Origin: Candidatus Endomicrobiellum basalitermitum
Lineage (GTDB): Bacteria > Elusimicrobiota > Endomicrobiia > Endomicrobiales > Endomicrobiaceae
Length of the DNA stretch: 64,000 nucleotides
Reading direction: 5' to 3'
Assembly: GCA_031282525.1 (NCBI GenBank)
Contig: JAITDN010000003.1
Location: 186,001-250,000 of the forward strand
The notes below the pieces were generated by a model that saw only the letters and a list, made by a program, of their open reading frames with translations, searched no databases and was not told where the DNA came from. Positions 1 through 10,016 of this stretch are shown one piece after another; the stretch's first letter is position 1; each line of letters begins with the position of its first letter. A program made the position numbers and the translations under genes.

Positions 1-1173
1 ACAAAAATTAAAGGAGCACAAGAAGCTCACGAGGCAATAAGACCAACTTTGCCGAATAAAACACCATTAGAAATAAAAAAATATTTATCAGCTGACGAAT
101 TTAAGCTTTATGAATTAATATGGAAAAGATTTATCGCAAGCCAGATGGCAGATGCAATTTACAATACAACAACTGCGGAAATCTTAGCAAAAGACTATTT
201 ATTCAAAGCATCCGGGAATACATTGTTTTTTGATGGATTTCTAAAGGTTAACGATATAACAGAAGAACACGAAAATGAAATAAAAATCCCACATTTAAAA
301 AGTGATGAGGATTTAGATTTTTTGCATTTGACTTCTCAACAACATTTTACAGAACCTCCACCACATTACAACGAAGCAAGTCTAATTAAATCACTCGAGG
401 AACACGGTATAGGAAGGCCATCAACTTACGCTCCAATAATTAAAACTATTTCTGATAGATTATATGTGCGAATCGATGGCAAAAAATTTATCCCAACAAA
501 TATCGGTATTGTTGTAAATAACATTTTAAAACTTCATTTTAGAGATATAATAAATATTAAATTTACCGCAGATGTGGAAAAAAAACTGGATAGGATTGCA
601 GAAGATAAAGTTGTATGGCAAAGCGTACTAAAAGACTTTTATGAACCATTTGACAAAAATTTAAGTAAAGCAGAAAAAAACTTACAAAAACAAAAAATTC
701 AACAAAAACATACTTCAAAGAAATGTCCTAAATGTGGAAGTTATATGGTTATAAAAGATTTTAAAAGAGGACAATTTCTAGGATGTTCTGGATACCCTGA
801 ATGTAAAACAACACTCTCGCTAGATAATAGCGGAAAAGTTATCCAGAACTACCAGGAAACAGATATGAAATGCGAAAAATGTGGAAGTCCATTAATAAAA
901 AAAACTGGATTTCAAGGCAAACAGTATCTTTCATGCAAAAATTACCTAAACTGTAAAACTACGTATAGTATTGATAAATATGGTAATAAAGTACCTAAAC
1001 CCACACCGGAATATACGGATATAAAATGCGAAAAATGTGGTTCGAAAATGATCAAAAGAATAGGAAAAAAAAGATCATTCCTAACATGTTCATCATTCCC
1101 TAAATGTAGGAATTTAAAATGGATCAAAATAACAAAAATTCCAAAATTAAACACAAAAAAATCAAAGAGCTAG
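1..1173 (+). CDS. topA: DNA topoisomerase I, C-terminal part (5' end outside window)
   Basis: Type IA topoisomerase that relaxes negatively supercoiled DNA in the cytoplasm. The reading frame is open from base 1, and its first codons read AQEAHEAIRPT, the conserved topoisomerase I block just after the catalytic-tyrosine domain, so the gene begins upstream of the window and the TTG at 49 is not a start. The remainder covers the end of the toroidal core (EEHGIGRPSTYAPII near window residues 131-145), followed by three C4 zinc-ribbon modules, each with CPKCG or CEKCG followed by a second Cys pair. Such tandem zinc ribbons bind single-stranded DNA in this family. The end overlaps the recombinase gene by 55 bases. 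Identity is very secure; the catalytic Tyr lies outside the window. Confidence 0.97.
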   Translation, partial: TKIKGAQEAHEAIRPTLPNKTPLEIKKYLSADEFKLYELIWKRFIASQMADAIYNTTTAEILAKDYLFKASGNTLFFDGFLKVNDITEEHENEIKIPHLKSDEDLDFLHLTSQQHFTEPPPHYNEASLIKSLEEHGIGRPSTYAPIIKTISDRLYVRIDGKKFIPTNIGIVVNNILKLHFRDIINIKFTADVEKKLDRIAEDKVVWQSVLKDFYEPFDKNLSKAEKNLQKQKIQQKHTSKKCPKCGSYMVIKDFKRGQFLGCSGYPECKTTLSLDNSGKVIQNYQETDMKCEKCGSPLIKKTGFQGKQYLSCKNYLNCKTTYSIDKYGNKVPKPTPEYTDIKCEKCGSKMIKRIGKKRSFLTCSSFPKCRNLKWIKITKIPKLNTKKSKS

Positions 1174-2045
1174 AAAACATAAGATATTTTTTCGAAAAAT
1201 ATCTTATTGCTGAACGAAACTTTTCTTCACATACTTTAAGAGCTTATCTAAAAGACATTCTTGACTTTGAGCTTTTTTTACAAAAAAAACAGCAAACTTT
1301 TTTGAATACTGATAAACATGACATAAGAGAATTTTTAGAAGAATTAAACAAAAAAAAACTAAGTAAAGCGACTGTTGCAAGAAAATTTACTGTGCTTCGT
1401 TCCTTTTATAAATTTTTAATAATTAACAATATTATTAAAGAAAATCCTTTAGAAGTAATGAAAGGTCCTAAAAAAGATAAGAAAATACCATTATTTTTAA
1501 CCGAAAATGAAATACAGGATCTCTTAAGCTTACCAAATATAAAACTACGGGATAGAGCAATAATTGAACTTCTTTATTCCTGCGGTTTAAGAGTTGGGGA
1601 ATTGACAAGTCTAAACATAAAAAATATAGATTTTATATCAAATACTGTAACCGTAATAGGTAAAGGGAAAAAAGAAAGAATTATTCCAGTAGGAGACACT
1701 TGCCTTGGTGCAATTAGAAATTATATAAACGAACGCTATAAGCTCGGATTATCTTATAATATAGAATCTCCCGTATTTTTAAACAATAATGCAAAAAGAC
1801 TTAACCAGAGAACCGCAAGAAGAGTTTTGCATAAATTATCCATTAAAGCTGACATCAAAAAAAAAGTTAGTCCTCACACTTTAAGACATACATTTGCAAC
1901 ACATATTCTTGATAATGGTTGTGATATAAGAAGCGTTCAAGAGATGTTAGGACACAAAAATCTTTCTACAACCCAAATTTATACACATGTTACAATAGAA
2001 AGTCTAAAAAAAGTTTACAATAAAACACATCCAAGAGCGAAATAA
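1119..2045 (+). CDS. xerC: Tyrosine recombinase XerC/XerD
   Basis: Site-specific recombinase expected to resolve chromosome dimers at dif. The 308 residues match the family length. An N-terminal SAM-like core-binding domain (about 20-105) is followed by the catalytic domain with the complete set of active-site residues: R158 (SCGLRVGEL), K182 (GKGKKERIIP), H253 and R256 (SPHTLRHTFA), H279 (LGHKNL) and nucleophile Y288 (TQIYTH). The ATG at 1119 lies inside topA and has a TAGGAA stretch seven bases upstream; no later ATG would preserve the N domain. topA followed by a xer gene is also seen in Firmicutes and other groups, which favours XerC, but XerC and XerD cannot be separated from sequence alone. 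Confidence 0.9.
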   Translation: MDQNNKNSKIKHKKIKELENIRYFFEKYLIAERNFSSHTLRAYLKDILDFELFLQKKQQTFLNTDKHDIREFLEELNKKKLSKATVARKFTVLRSFYKFLIINNIIKENPLEVMKGPKKDKKIPLFLTENEIQDLLSLPNIKLRDRAIIELLYSCGLRVGELTSLNIKNIDFISNTVTVIGKGKKERIIPVGDTCLGAIRNYINERYKLGLSYNIESPVFLNNNAKRLNQRTARRVLHKLSIKADIKKKVSPHTLRHTFATHILDNGCDIRSVQEMLGHKNLSTTQIYTHVTIESLKKVYNKTHPRAK

Positions 2046-2071
2046 CTTAAAAATATAAAATATGTATATCA

Positions 2072-2121
2072 ATAAAATAAAAAAAAGGCAACTCCCAGAG
2101 TAAATACTGAGAATTGCCTTT
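2072..2121 (-). terminator. Intrinsic terminator of groESL
   Basis: Arms at 2084-2098 and 2107-2121 pair over 15 positions with two mismatches around an 8-base loop. On the minus strand the hairpin is followed by an eight-T run and further T-rich sequence (plus-strand A run at 2072-2083). It lies 51 bases beyond the groEL stop. On the plus strand only a weak T stretch follows, so it may also slow transcription leaving xerC but primarily serves groESL. Confidence 0.85.
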
Positions 2122-2171
2122 CTGCTTGTTTCACTTTGGCATCTTTTTGTGGGGGATTACTACATATCAAA

Positions 2172-3818
<1,647 letters not shown>

Positions 3819-3823
3819 TTAAT

Positions 3824-4117
3824 TTATTCAATTATCCCTAAAATATCATCTTGGGACATTATAAGATACTCCACATTATCAATTTTAACTTCAGTTCCAG
3901 AATACTTTCCAAAAAGCACCTTATTACCCACTTTTACGTTTAAAGCTATCACCTTACCATCATCTGTTATCCTACCCGTTCCTACTGCCATAACCTCACC
4001 CTCTTGAGGTTTTTCTTTTGCGGTATCAGGAATAATAATACCACCCTTCTTCACTTCCTTAGCTTCTGTAGGCTTAACCAAAACTTTCTCACCTAATGGC
4101 CTAATCATTTTTACCAT
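3824..4117 (-). CDS. groS: 10-kDa co-chaperonin GroES
   Basis: Heptameric lid of GroEL. The 97 residues include the N-terminal [12 protein letters not shown] strand, the mobile loop region (about 17-34, [14 protein letters not shown]) and the roof-forming segment around residue 50. Two ATGs are possible (residues 1 and 4). The first is preferred because GGGAGG lies eight bases upstream of it, whereas the spacing to the second would be 17. It is the first gene of a bicistronic operon with groEL and is preceded by two promoter-operator modules. Confidence 0.98.
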   Translation of the reverse strand: MVKMIRPLGEKVLVKPTEAKEVKKGGIIIPDTAKEKPQEGEVMAVGTGRITDDGKVIALNVKVGNKVLFGKYSGTEVKIDNVEYLIMSQDDILGIIE

Positions 4118-4165
4118 TTTTACTTCCTCCCTTACATTTTATTATTCTTTCTATCTTCTTCATTT

Positions 4166-4192
4166 TTAGCACTGTCATAACGCGATTGCTTA
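4166..4192 (-). promoter_or_regulatory. Proximal CIRCE operator (HrcA site)
   Basis: Inverted repeat of two 9-base arms around a 9-base spacer. On the minus strand the arms are TAAGCAATC and CAGTGCTAA; the CIRCE consensus is TTAGCACTC-N9-GAGTGCTAA, so 15 of 18 positions match. It sits about 50 bases upstream of the groES start and immediately after a -10 box, the position from which the HrcA repressor blocks transcription. hrcA itself is not in the window. Confidence 0.85.
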
Positions 4193-4221
4193 TTGTATAA
4201 AATCAAAACAATTTATGTCAA
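4192..4221 (-). promoter_or_regulatory. Proximal groESL promoter (sigma-70 type)
   Basis: On the minus strand TTGACA (4216-4221) is followed after 18 bases by TACAAT (4192-4197), running directly into the proximal CIRCE. Transcription would begin inside the operator and leave a leader of roughly 65 bases before groES. Confidence 0.75.
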
Positions 4222-4305
4222 CTAACTATACAAATCCCTTGCACTTACTCGCAATACTTTCACTATTATTCCAATTAATACAAACATAATTATCAGTTTT
4301 CTACT

Positions 4306-4332
4306 TTAGCACTGTCATAATGCGATTGCTCA
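4306..4332 (-). promoter_or_regulatory. Distal CIRCE operator (HrcA site)
   Basis: Second 9-N9-9 inverted repeat, arms TGAGCAATC and CAGTGCTAA on the minus strand, again 15 of 18 matches to the CIRCE consensus, exactly 140 bases upstream of the proximal copy. Its downstream arm is identical to that of the proximal copy. Confidence 0.82.
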
Positions 4333-4361
4333 TTATATAAAATCAAAACAACTCATGTCAA
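4332..4361 (-). promoter_or_regulatory. Distal groESL promoter, perfect sigma-70 hexamers
   Basis: On the minus strand TTGACA (4356-4361) and TATAAT (4332-4337) are separated by 18 bases and abut the distal CIRCE. Both hexamers match the consensus exactly. With the proximal module it forms a tandem promoter-operator pair. Confidence 0.78.
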
Positions 4362-4717
4362 TAGTTTAAAAATGTAAACTCTCTTCTCAAATCACGTTAA
4401 AATAAATATAAAACTTTAAAAAAACATGTATACCATTATTTATGTTTAATAAAAAAATTTTTCTGAAAATCTTGATGCTAGCTTAATCAAGTATTCCCAT
4501 CTGCTCTATTATTTCTCCTAAAAGGTTTGTAGATTCTTCTAGATTGAGTCTTTTTAGTTGAGTTAATTTCTCTAAAATTTTGACAACTCTTTACTCAGTT
4601 ACAGTTAATCTCAAGCAAAGAATTTATTTTTACTTCACTCTACATTTACATATTTTAACTCATTTTTCTTACATATATTATTTACATACTATGACAAAAA
4701 TTAATGAGTTAATAATT
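4362..4717. other. Gene-poor gap between groES promoter and thrS, with possible gene remnant
   Basis: No intact gene. On the minus strand 4483-4580 reads as about 32 sense codons ending in a stop (ending EIIEQMGILD), with a stop in the same frame upstream, so it resembles the C-terminal scrap of a lost gene. I do not recognise the family. The remainder is AT-rich without clear signals. Confidence 0.4.
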
Positions 4718-6436
4718 TCAAAAAGAATTTTTTATAAGCGAAAAAAAATCATCAATCCTCATAATACCCAAATCTTTATTACCTCTTGCTCTAACGGAAA
4801 TCTTATCCGCATCCATTTCTTTGTTTCCAACAACTACCATATAGGGGATTTTTTGCATTGCATTTTCTCTTATTTTATATCCAATTTTTTCATTTCTACT
4901 ATCAAAAACAGTTCTTATATCCTTGTGTTTAAATTCCTTCAATAAATAAGAACAGTATTCATACTGCTCTTCATTAATATTGACTATTACAACTTGAATT
5001 GGAGAAAGCCAAAAAGGGAGTGAACCAGTATAGTGCTCTAAAAGGATACCTATAAATCTCTCTAAAGATCCCATTAACGCCCTATGAATCATATAGGGTC
5101 TCACTTTTTTCCCAAATGAATCAATATAATAAATATCAAATCTTTCAGGAAGATTAAAGTCAAACTGTATAGTTGAACATTGCCAAAATCTACCTATGGC
5201 ATCTCTTATTTTTATATCAATCTTTGGGCCATAGAAAGCCCCTCCACCTTCGTCAACTTCATAATCATAACCAGTTTTCTTTAGAGCATTTTCAATAGAA
5301 TTTTGCGCCTTTTCCCAATCCTCTACTTTACCTACGTACTTACTTTTAGGCTTTGTGGCAATATAAATCTTATATTCGTTAAATCCAAATGTCTTAAGGC
5401 ACTTTATTGCCATATTAAAAACTTCTAGTATTTCTTTTTCAAGCTGTTCTGGAGCTACAATTACATGACCATCATCTTGCGTAAACCCCCTAACTCTTAA
5501 AAGCCCGTGTAAGACTCCAGATTTTTCAAACCTATAAACTGTGCCTAATTCTGCATATCTTATCGGAAGTTCTTTGTAAGAGTGTAGTTTAGTTTTATAT
5601 ATCATCAAATGCATGGGACAATTCATAGGTTTTATCCGATATGGCTTCTTTTCTATTTCCATAGAAGCATACATATTTTCAGAATAAGTCTGCAAATGTC
5701 CGCTTACTTTAAAAAGCTCTTCGCTAGCAATATGCGGCGTAAATAAAAGTTCATATCCATTTTCAAGATGAAATTTTTTAAAATAGTTCTCAATAATATC
5801 CCTCAAAACAACACCTTTAGGATGCCATAAAACTAAACCGCCACCAACGATATCGCTAATACTAAATAAATCTAGATCTTTCCCTAGTTTTCTATGGTCT
5901 CTTTTCTGAGCTTCTTCAACTTTATTTAAATAATCGTCAAGATCTTTTCTTGTAAAGAACGCCACTCCATAAATTCTTTGAAGCTGCTCTCTCGAAGAGT
6001 CACCTTTCCAATAAGCGCCTGCAACTGAAAGAAGTTTAAAATATTTAAGCTGCCCCGTTGAAACTATATGAGGACCTCTACATAAATCGGTAAAATTACC
6101 AGTTTTATATATGCTCAACCTATCTTCATTTATTTGAGATGCTATCTCAACTTTATATTTCTCACCTCCCTCTTGAAATCTTTTAATAACTTCTTCTTTA
6201 GACATAGATAAACATATAAAGGCGTCATTCTCTCTTATTATTTCATTCATCTTTTCTTCAATTTTTATTAAATCATCCATAGTAAAAGGTTCAGTTTTAT
6301 CAAAATCATAATAAAATCCATTTTCTACAAACGGACCTATTGCAATCTTTGTCAAAGGAAAAAGTTCTTTAACAGCAGCAGCCATTATATGAGCTGCAGA
6401 GTGTCTTAAAATATCCAACGATTTTTGCTCTTTCAT
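4718..6436 (-). CDS. thrS: Threonyl-tRNA synthetase lacking the TGS domain
   Basis: Class II synthetase charging tRNA-Thr. The 572 residues begin directly at the editing domain: HSAAH at 12-16 and LCRGPH at 118-123 provide the conserved His/Cys set of the N2 fold. The catalytic core follows with MNCPMH (C273, zinc ligand), motif 2 around 293-320 and motif 3 (RPYMIHRALMGSLERF), then an anticodon-binding domain. Family members usually have about 635-645 residues with an N-terminal TGS domain, absent here; an in-frame TAA lies 18 bases upstream of the ATG, so a missed longer start is excluded. No strong Shine-Dalgarno precedes it. Function in charging and editing should be retained. Confidence 0.96.
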   Translation of the reverse strand: MKEQKSLDILRHSAAHIMAAAVKELFPLTKIAIGPFVENGFYYDFDKTEPFTMDDLIKIEEKMNEIIRENDAFICLSMSKEEVIKRFQEGGEKYKVEIASQINEDRLSIYKTGNFTDLCRGPHIVSTGQLKYFKLLSVAGAYWKGDSSREQLQRIYGVAFFTRKDLDDYLNKVEEAQKRDHRKLGKDLDLFSISDIVGGGLVLWHPKGVVLRDIIENYFKKFHLENGYELLFTPHIASEELFKVSGHLQTYSENMYASMEIEKKPYRIKPMNCPMHLMIYKTKLHSYKELPIRYAELGTVYRFEKSGVLHGLLRVRGFTQDDGHVIVAPEQLEKEILEVFNMAIKCLKTFGFNEYKIYIATKPKSKYVGKVEDWEKAQNSIENALKKTGYDYEVDEGGGAFYGPKIDIKIRDAIGRFWQCSTIQFDFNLPERFDIYYIDSFGKKVRPYMIHRALMGSLERFIGILLEHYTGSLPFWLSPIQVVIVNINEEQYEYCSYLLKEFKHKDIRTVFDSRNEKIGYKIRENAMQKIPYMVVVGNKEMDADKISVRARGNKDLGIMRIDDFFSLIKNSF

Positions 6437-7230
6437 ATCATTCTTTTTCCATTAATGACAAATTCTAACTAAGTTTACACATTAAGAAATATACCTATTG
6501 GTAATTCCTTTTATATTATAATCCTATTTTTATTTTCTAAAATAGCCTTATTTTAGTCTTGCATCTCCAAAATCCAATACATTTTCACACCTATTGTTAT
6601 ACTAACTTTGTAATAATTTTTCAATCCCTTAGGAAAATCTTATAAATTTTTCAATAAACCTCATTTTAAAACAATCCTCCTCGATTTCATAAAATCTATT
6701 ATATTATTAACAATCACACTTTACTTTCTCAAGTATGTTAAAACAGAAAAGTGTAAAGGAGATGCAAATAATAAATATAAGGTATCTATAATTATCAAGT
6801 ACCCCCCCCCCACCAACATTAGAGAAGGCGTACTTAAAAATGATAAAAAGATTAAGTAGATTTTACGGTAACGAAAGGGGTATATTATACTTGTATATGG
6901 CAATTATTGGAAAGAAGTGACAAAAAACATATGTAGAAAGTAGTGAAAACTGTGTTATTTCTTTATTTTTAAAGAAGACATAAATAAATTTGCAACAAAC
7001 ATATCAATCTCAATTATGCAAAGCTAACAACAGAAAACGCAACACTTCAATTAGACAACAACCATACTATAAAAAGGATGTTTGCATATTGTGATAATCA
7101 GACTTAAAGATATTAATTCTAAACATTTAGAAGATTTGATAGTGCGTTCTAAAATGCCTTAAACCCTTCCAGCATAAACAGAAGATTATACACAATATAA
7201 AGGACTCTCACCCCACAAGTATTTGTGAAA
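6437..7230. other. Gene-poor gap with decayed reading frames and a C10 tract
   Basis: No intact gene. A plus-strand frame is open without an ATG from about 6620 to 6860 and is interrupted by a run of ten C at 6802-6811. The frame after the run that continues longest (ending IIGKK, stop at 6918-6920) differs from the frame before it, so the tract may mark a frameshift in a dead gene. The upstream frame contains a hydrophobic stretch and KYKVSIII, which faintly recalls the start of family-2 glycosyltransferases, too weak to name. A second scrap, VIIRLKDINSKHLEDLIVRS, occurs near 7090-7160. Confidence 0.4.
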
Positions 7231-7304
7231 TCGGGGCGGCTGGACTTGAACCAGCGATCTCTCCCACCCCAAGGGAGTGCGCTAGCCATCTGCGCCACGC
7301 CCCG
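7231..7304 (-). tRNA. tRNA-Pro (anticodon GGG)
   Basis: A cloverleaf folds on the minus strand: CGGGGCG/CGCCCCG acceptor stem with the C1-G72 pair typical of bacterial tRNA-Pro, anticodon stem CTCCC/GGGAG around loop TTGGGGT, T loop GGTTCAAGTCC and discriminator A at 7231. CCA is not encoded. Confidence 0.96.
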
Positions 7305-7399
7305 AATCAACTACACTAAAATCAAACTAATATATTTGTATCCTTTGTATTTATTCATTTGTAACATATAAACAAATACTTCTAGTATCGTTATTTTAT

Positions 7400-7774
7400 T
7401 TATACTTTAAAAAGTTTTAAAACATGTTTAAGTTCATATTTTAAATCTCTTAAAAACCTAGAATCTGGCATATGCTCTAAATCTAAATTTAAATCTGTTT
7501 GCAAATCTGTAAGCTTTTTACGCTTGTCGCCCATTAAATACTTCTTTACACCACTAATTGTATATTTTTTATTATATAACAAGTCCTTAATTCTAAAAAT
7601 TAACTCTACTTCTTTTGCACGGTACCTCCTTTGGCCAGAACTTTTCCTAACAGGACGCAAGAGACTAAATTCCCTTTCCCAATATCTTAAAGTATGTTTT
7701 GAAACAAGCGTTATTTGTGAGACCTCGCCTATAGTAAAGTATTCTTTATCAGTTATTGGTGGGATTTTAAGCAT
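7400..7774 (-). CDS. MerR-family small transcriptional regulator
   Basis: DNA-binding protein of 124 residues. The N-terminal half is a MerR-type winged helix-turn-helix: FTIGEVSQITLVSKHTLRYWERE at about 13-35 and RRYRAKEVELIFRIKDLL at about 49-66. The C-terminal part is short and charged, with no Cys cluster or obvious ligand domain. It starts 20 bases after the HU gene, with GAGGT six bases before the ATG; HU/IHF followed by a small MerR-like gene is a common arrangement in Deltaproteobacteria and relatives. The regulatory target cannot be deduced from the sequence. Confidence 0.85.
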   Translation of the reverse strand: MLKIPPITDKEYFTIGEVSQITLVSKHTLRYWEREFSLLRPVRKSSGQRRYRAKEVELIFRIKDLLYNKKYTISGVKKYLMGDKRKKLTDLQTDLNLDLEHMPDSRFLRDLKYELKHVLKLFKV

Positions 7775-7793
7775 TTTATACCTCTTAAATCAA

Positions 7794-8051
7794 TTAAAAA
7801 AAATCCTTAGACTGCTTAAATCTTATTTTTTTCATAGGAGCTATAAGGAGTTTTTCGCCAGTTTTGGGATTTCTTCCTTTTTTTATCTTCGTTTCAAACA
7901 TATAAAAACTCCCAAAACCAGTTATAACAACCTTATCACCATTCTTCAAAGAATTTGAAATCTCTTCAAAAACTTTATTTACAGCTTCGCAAGCTTCTTT
8001 TTTAGAACTCAAAATTTTTGATAATGCTACCGCCACATCATTTTTTGTCAT
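7794..8051 (-). CDS. hup: DNA-binding protein HU/IHF family
   Basis: Small histone-like protein (85 residues) that bends and compacts DNA as a dimer. It has the family layout: N-terminal helices (TKNDVAVALSKIL), the GDKVVITGFGSF turn and the DNA-minor-groove arm ending GRNPKTGEKLLIAP. The ATG at 8051 is preferred over the TTG one codon upstream; GGTGG precedes it. It forms a short minus-strand run with the MerR-like gene, downstream of plsY. HU and IHF subunits cannot be distinguished securely. Confidence 0.95.
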   Translation of the reverse strand: MTKNDVAVALSKILSSKKEACEAVNKVFEEISNSLKNGDKVVITGFGSFYMFETKIKKGRNPKTGEKLLIAPMKKIRFKQSKDFF

Positions 8052-8109
8052 CAAACCACCACAATTTAATTTATATTAAAACACAAATTTTAATTCTATT
8101 TTCTTTTAA

Positions 8110-8703
8110 TTATTTAAATCTATTCTCAGAGCCTTTTATCAATCTTTTAATATTTGCTCTATGTCTATAAATAACAAAAAAAACCATTATCAAAGTAAAC
8201 ATCATAGACTTCACAGTGGTATATCCTGAAAAATAAGACGCTATAGGAAGACTTAGAGCCGCACATATTGAACTCAAAGAAACATAACCTGAAAATAGAA
8301 AAACTAAATTAAAAACAAGAAACGATATCAGTGATGGAATAGGCATGAGAGCTAAAAATATCCCCAACCCAGTAGCAACACCTTTCCCACCTTTAAATTT
8401 TAAAAATATCGTAAATATGTGCCCTATCATTACGCTAGCGGCAACAACCAAAGAATAAAAAAAAGAATTATCTATAAATGTCGCAAAATATACAACAATA
8501 AACCCTTTCAAAGCGTCAGTTATAAAAGTCAAGATCCCTAAACCTTTTCCTATCATCCTAAAAACATTTGTAGCTCCAGGATTACCTGAACCTACATTAC
8601 ATATATCAACTTTCCCAAACCTTTTTGCAATAATATATGCAAAAGGTACTGAACCACATAAATAAGTGAAAACAACGTATAAAATTTTTGCTAGCACTGT
8701 CAT
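8110..8703 (-). CDS. plsY: Acyl-phosphate glycerol-3-phosphate acyltransferase PlsY
   Basis: Inner-membrane enzyme that transfers an acyl group from acyl-phosphate to glycerol-3-phosphate, the first step of phospholipid synthesis. The 197-residue, strongly hydrophobic protein has several membrane helices and the family motifs GSGNPGATN at 38-46 and KFKGGKGVA at 102-110, preceded by GSVPFAYIIA. Its ATG overlaps the stop of der by four bases, so the two are translationally coupled. PlsX was not found in the window. Confidence 0.96.
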   Translation of the reverse strand: MTVLAKILYVVFTYLCGSVPFAYIIAKRFGKVDICNVGSGNPGATNVFRMIGKGLGILTFITDALKGFIVVYFATFIDNSFFYSLVVAASVMIGHIFTIFLKFKGGKGVATGLGIFLALMPIPSLISFLVFNLVFLFSGYVSLSSICAALSLPIASYFSGYTTVKSMMFTLIMVFFVIYRHRANIKRLIKGSENRFK

Positions 8704-10016
8704 AACTTTTTCCTATAATACTTTCTGAATTTTAAAATTATTGGACTCCCGTGAAATTTAAATCTATCTCTCAAACAATTCTCAATAAACCTTTTATAAG
8801 AAAAATGCACAAGCGTTATATCATTAACTGAAAAAACAAAAGTAGGCGGTTTTGAAGCTACTTGTAGATATTCTTTAAATTTCAAAGTTTTACCTTTACT
8901 TACATAAGGCTTTCTCATTACAACATCTCTTATTACCTCATCAAGCTCATTCTCTGCCACCCTCTTTGAGAACTGTTCAAAAACAATATCAGCTTCTTGA
9001 AATATCTTATTTATCCTTTGTTTTGTTTTTGCGGATATAAAAACAATATCAGCCCAACACATAAATTTCATCTTTTGTCTCAACCATTCAATAAAACACT
9101 TCGCAACTTCCTCTTTTTTTTCTATTAAATCCCACTTATTAATAGATATAATGACCGGTTTCCTTTTTTCAATTAAAAGTCTTGCAATTTTGACTTCAGT
9201 ATCCCCTACTCCTTGTGAAGCATCTGCAACTAAAACAGCAACGTCTGCATCATCAACAGCATAATTTGTGCTTAAAGAAGACAAATATTCCATATCATCC
9301 TTAACTTTACTACCTCTATGGAGTCCAGCAGTATCTACTAAAATATACTCTTTATTTTCAACTTGAACGTGCACTGTAAGAGAGTCTCTTGTTGTACCAG
9401 GAGCATCGTGAACAATACTTCTTTCTTCATTAGCGACGGCATTAACAAAAGAAGATTTTCCTACATTTGGTTTCCCAACAATGATAATTTTTAATATCTC
9501 GCTAGCCTTTTCTTCTTTCCTATCATATTTTATGTTTACCAAGATTTTATCCATCAAGTCATGTATACATCTGCCGTGATTTGCAGATACAAAAATAATA
9601 TCATCAAATCCAAGTTCATAAAACTCGTATCCATTAATCTCTTCTTTTTGTATATCTATTTTATTTACAACAAGAATTATTTTCTTTTTATTAAGTCTAA
9701 TTTTATGAGCAATCTGAAAATCTAACGAATGAATCCCCTCTTTACTATCTACAACAAACAGTACTACGTCTGATATTGCGATAGCATTATCCAGCTGTCT
9801 GAATACATTTTCTGAAAATAACGAAGAATCTATACTCCAACCTGCAGTGTCAGTAATAATAAATTTTTTATCCTTCCAAAGAACCTCATAATCATTTCTG
9901 TCTCTTGTCGTACCAGAAATTTCGTGAACAATACTTTTCTTTTTACCTATAAGCCTGTTGAAAAGAGTAGACTTACCAACATTAGGTCTACCAACTATGA
10001 CGACTCTTGCTAACAT
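8700..10016 (-). CDS. der: Double GTPase Der (EngA), ribosome assembly
   Basis: Essential GTPase for 50S subunit maturation. The 438 residues contain two consecutive G domains, with G1 motifs GRPNVGKS at 9-16 and GKPNVGKS at 181-188, DTAG motifs (55-58 and in LVDTAGLH), NKID and NKWD motifs, and a C-terminal KH-like domain. This doubled architecture is diagnostic for Der. It is upstream of, and overlaps, plsY. Confidence 0.98.
   Translation of the reverse strand: MLARVVIVGRPNVGKSTLFNRLIGKKKSIVHEISGTTRDRNDYEVLWKDKKFIITDTAGWSIDSSLFSENVFRQLDNAIAISDVVLFVVDSKEGIHSLDFQIAHKIRLNKKKIILVVNKIDIQKEEINGYEFYELGFDDIIFVSANHGRCIHDLMDKILVNIKYDRKEEKASEILKIIIVGKPNVGKSSFVNAVANEERSIVHDAPGTTRDSLTVHVQVENKEYILVDTAGLHRGSKVKDDMEYLSSLSTNYAVDDADVAVLVADASQGVGDTEVKIARLLIEKRKPVIISINKWDLIEKKEEVAKCFIEWLRQKMKFMCWADIVFISAKTKQRINKIFQEADIVFEQFSKRVAENELDEVIRDVVMRKPYVSKGKTLKFKEYLQVASKPPTFVFSVNDITLVHFSYKRFIENCLRDRFKFHGSPIILKFRKYYRKKL

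Larger units (their letters stand above)
4165..4361. repeat. Direct repeat carrying promoter plus CIRCE (two 57-base copies)
   Basis: Copies at 4165-4221 and 4305-4361 agree at 52 of 57 positions, and all five differences are transitions. Each copy holds a complete -35/-10/CIRCE unit; the 83 bases between them are unrelated. This looks like a segmental duplication of a regulatory module, not two independently evolved operators. Confidence 0.9.

Noticed and set aside
49-51. TTG as the start of the first gene
   Set aside because: The frame is open to base 1 and already encodes the conserved AQEAHEAIRPT block of topoisomerase I, so the true start lies outside the window.
6721-6903. 60-codon minus-strand open frame
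   Set aside because: No homology sense, no Shine-Dalgarno, and it crosses the C10 tract; the plus-strand frames look more protein-like.
8690-8703. Match AGCACTGTCATAAC, resembling half of the CIRCE copies
   Set aside because: It is the start of plsY coding sequence and lacks the second arm; the identity is coincidental.
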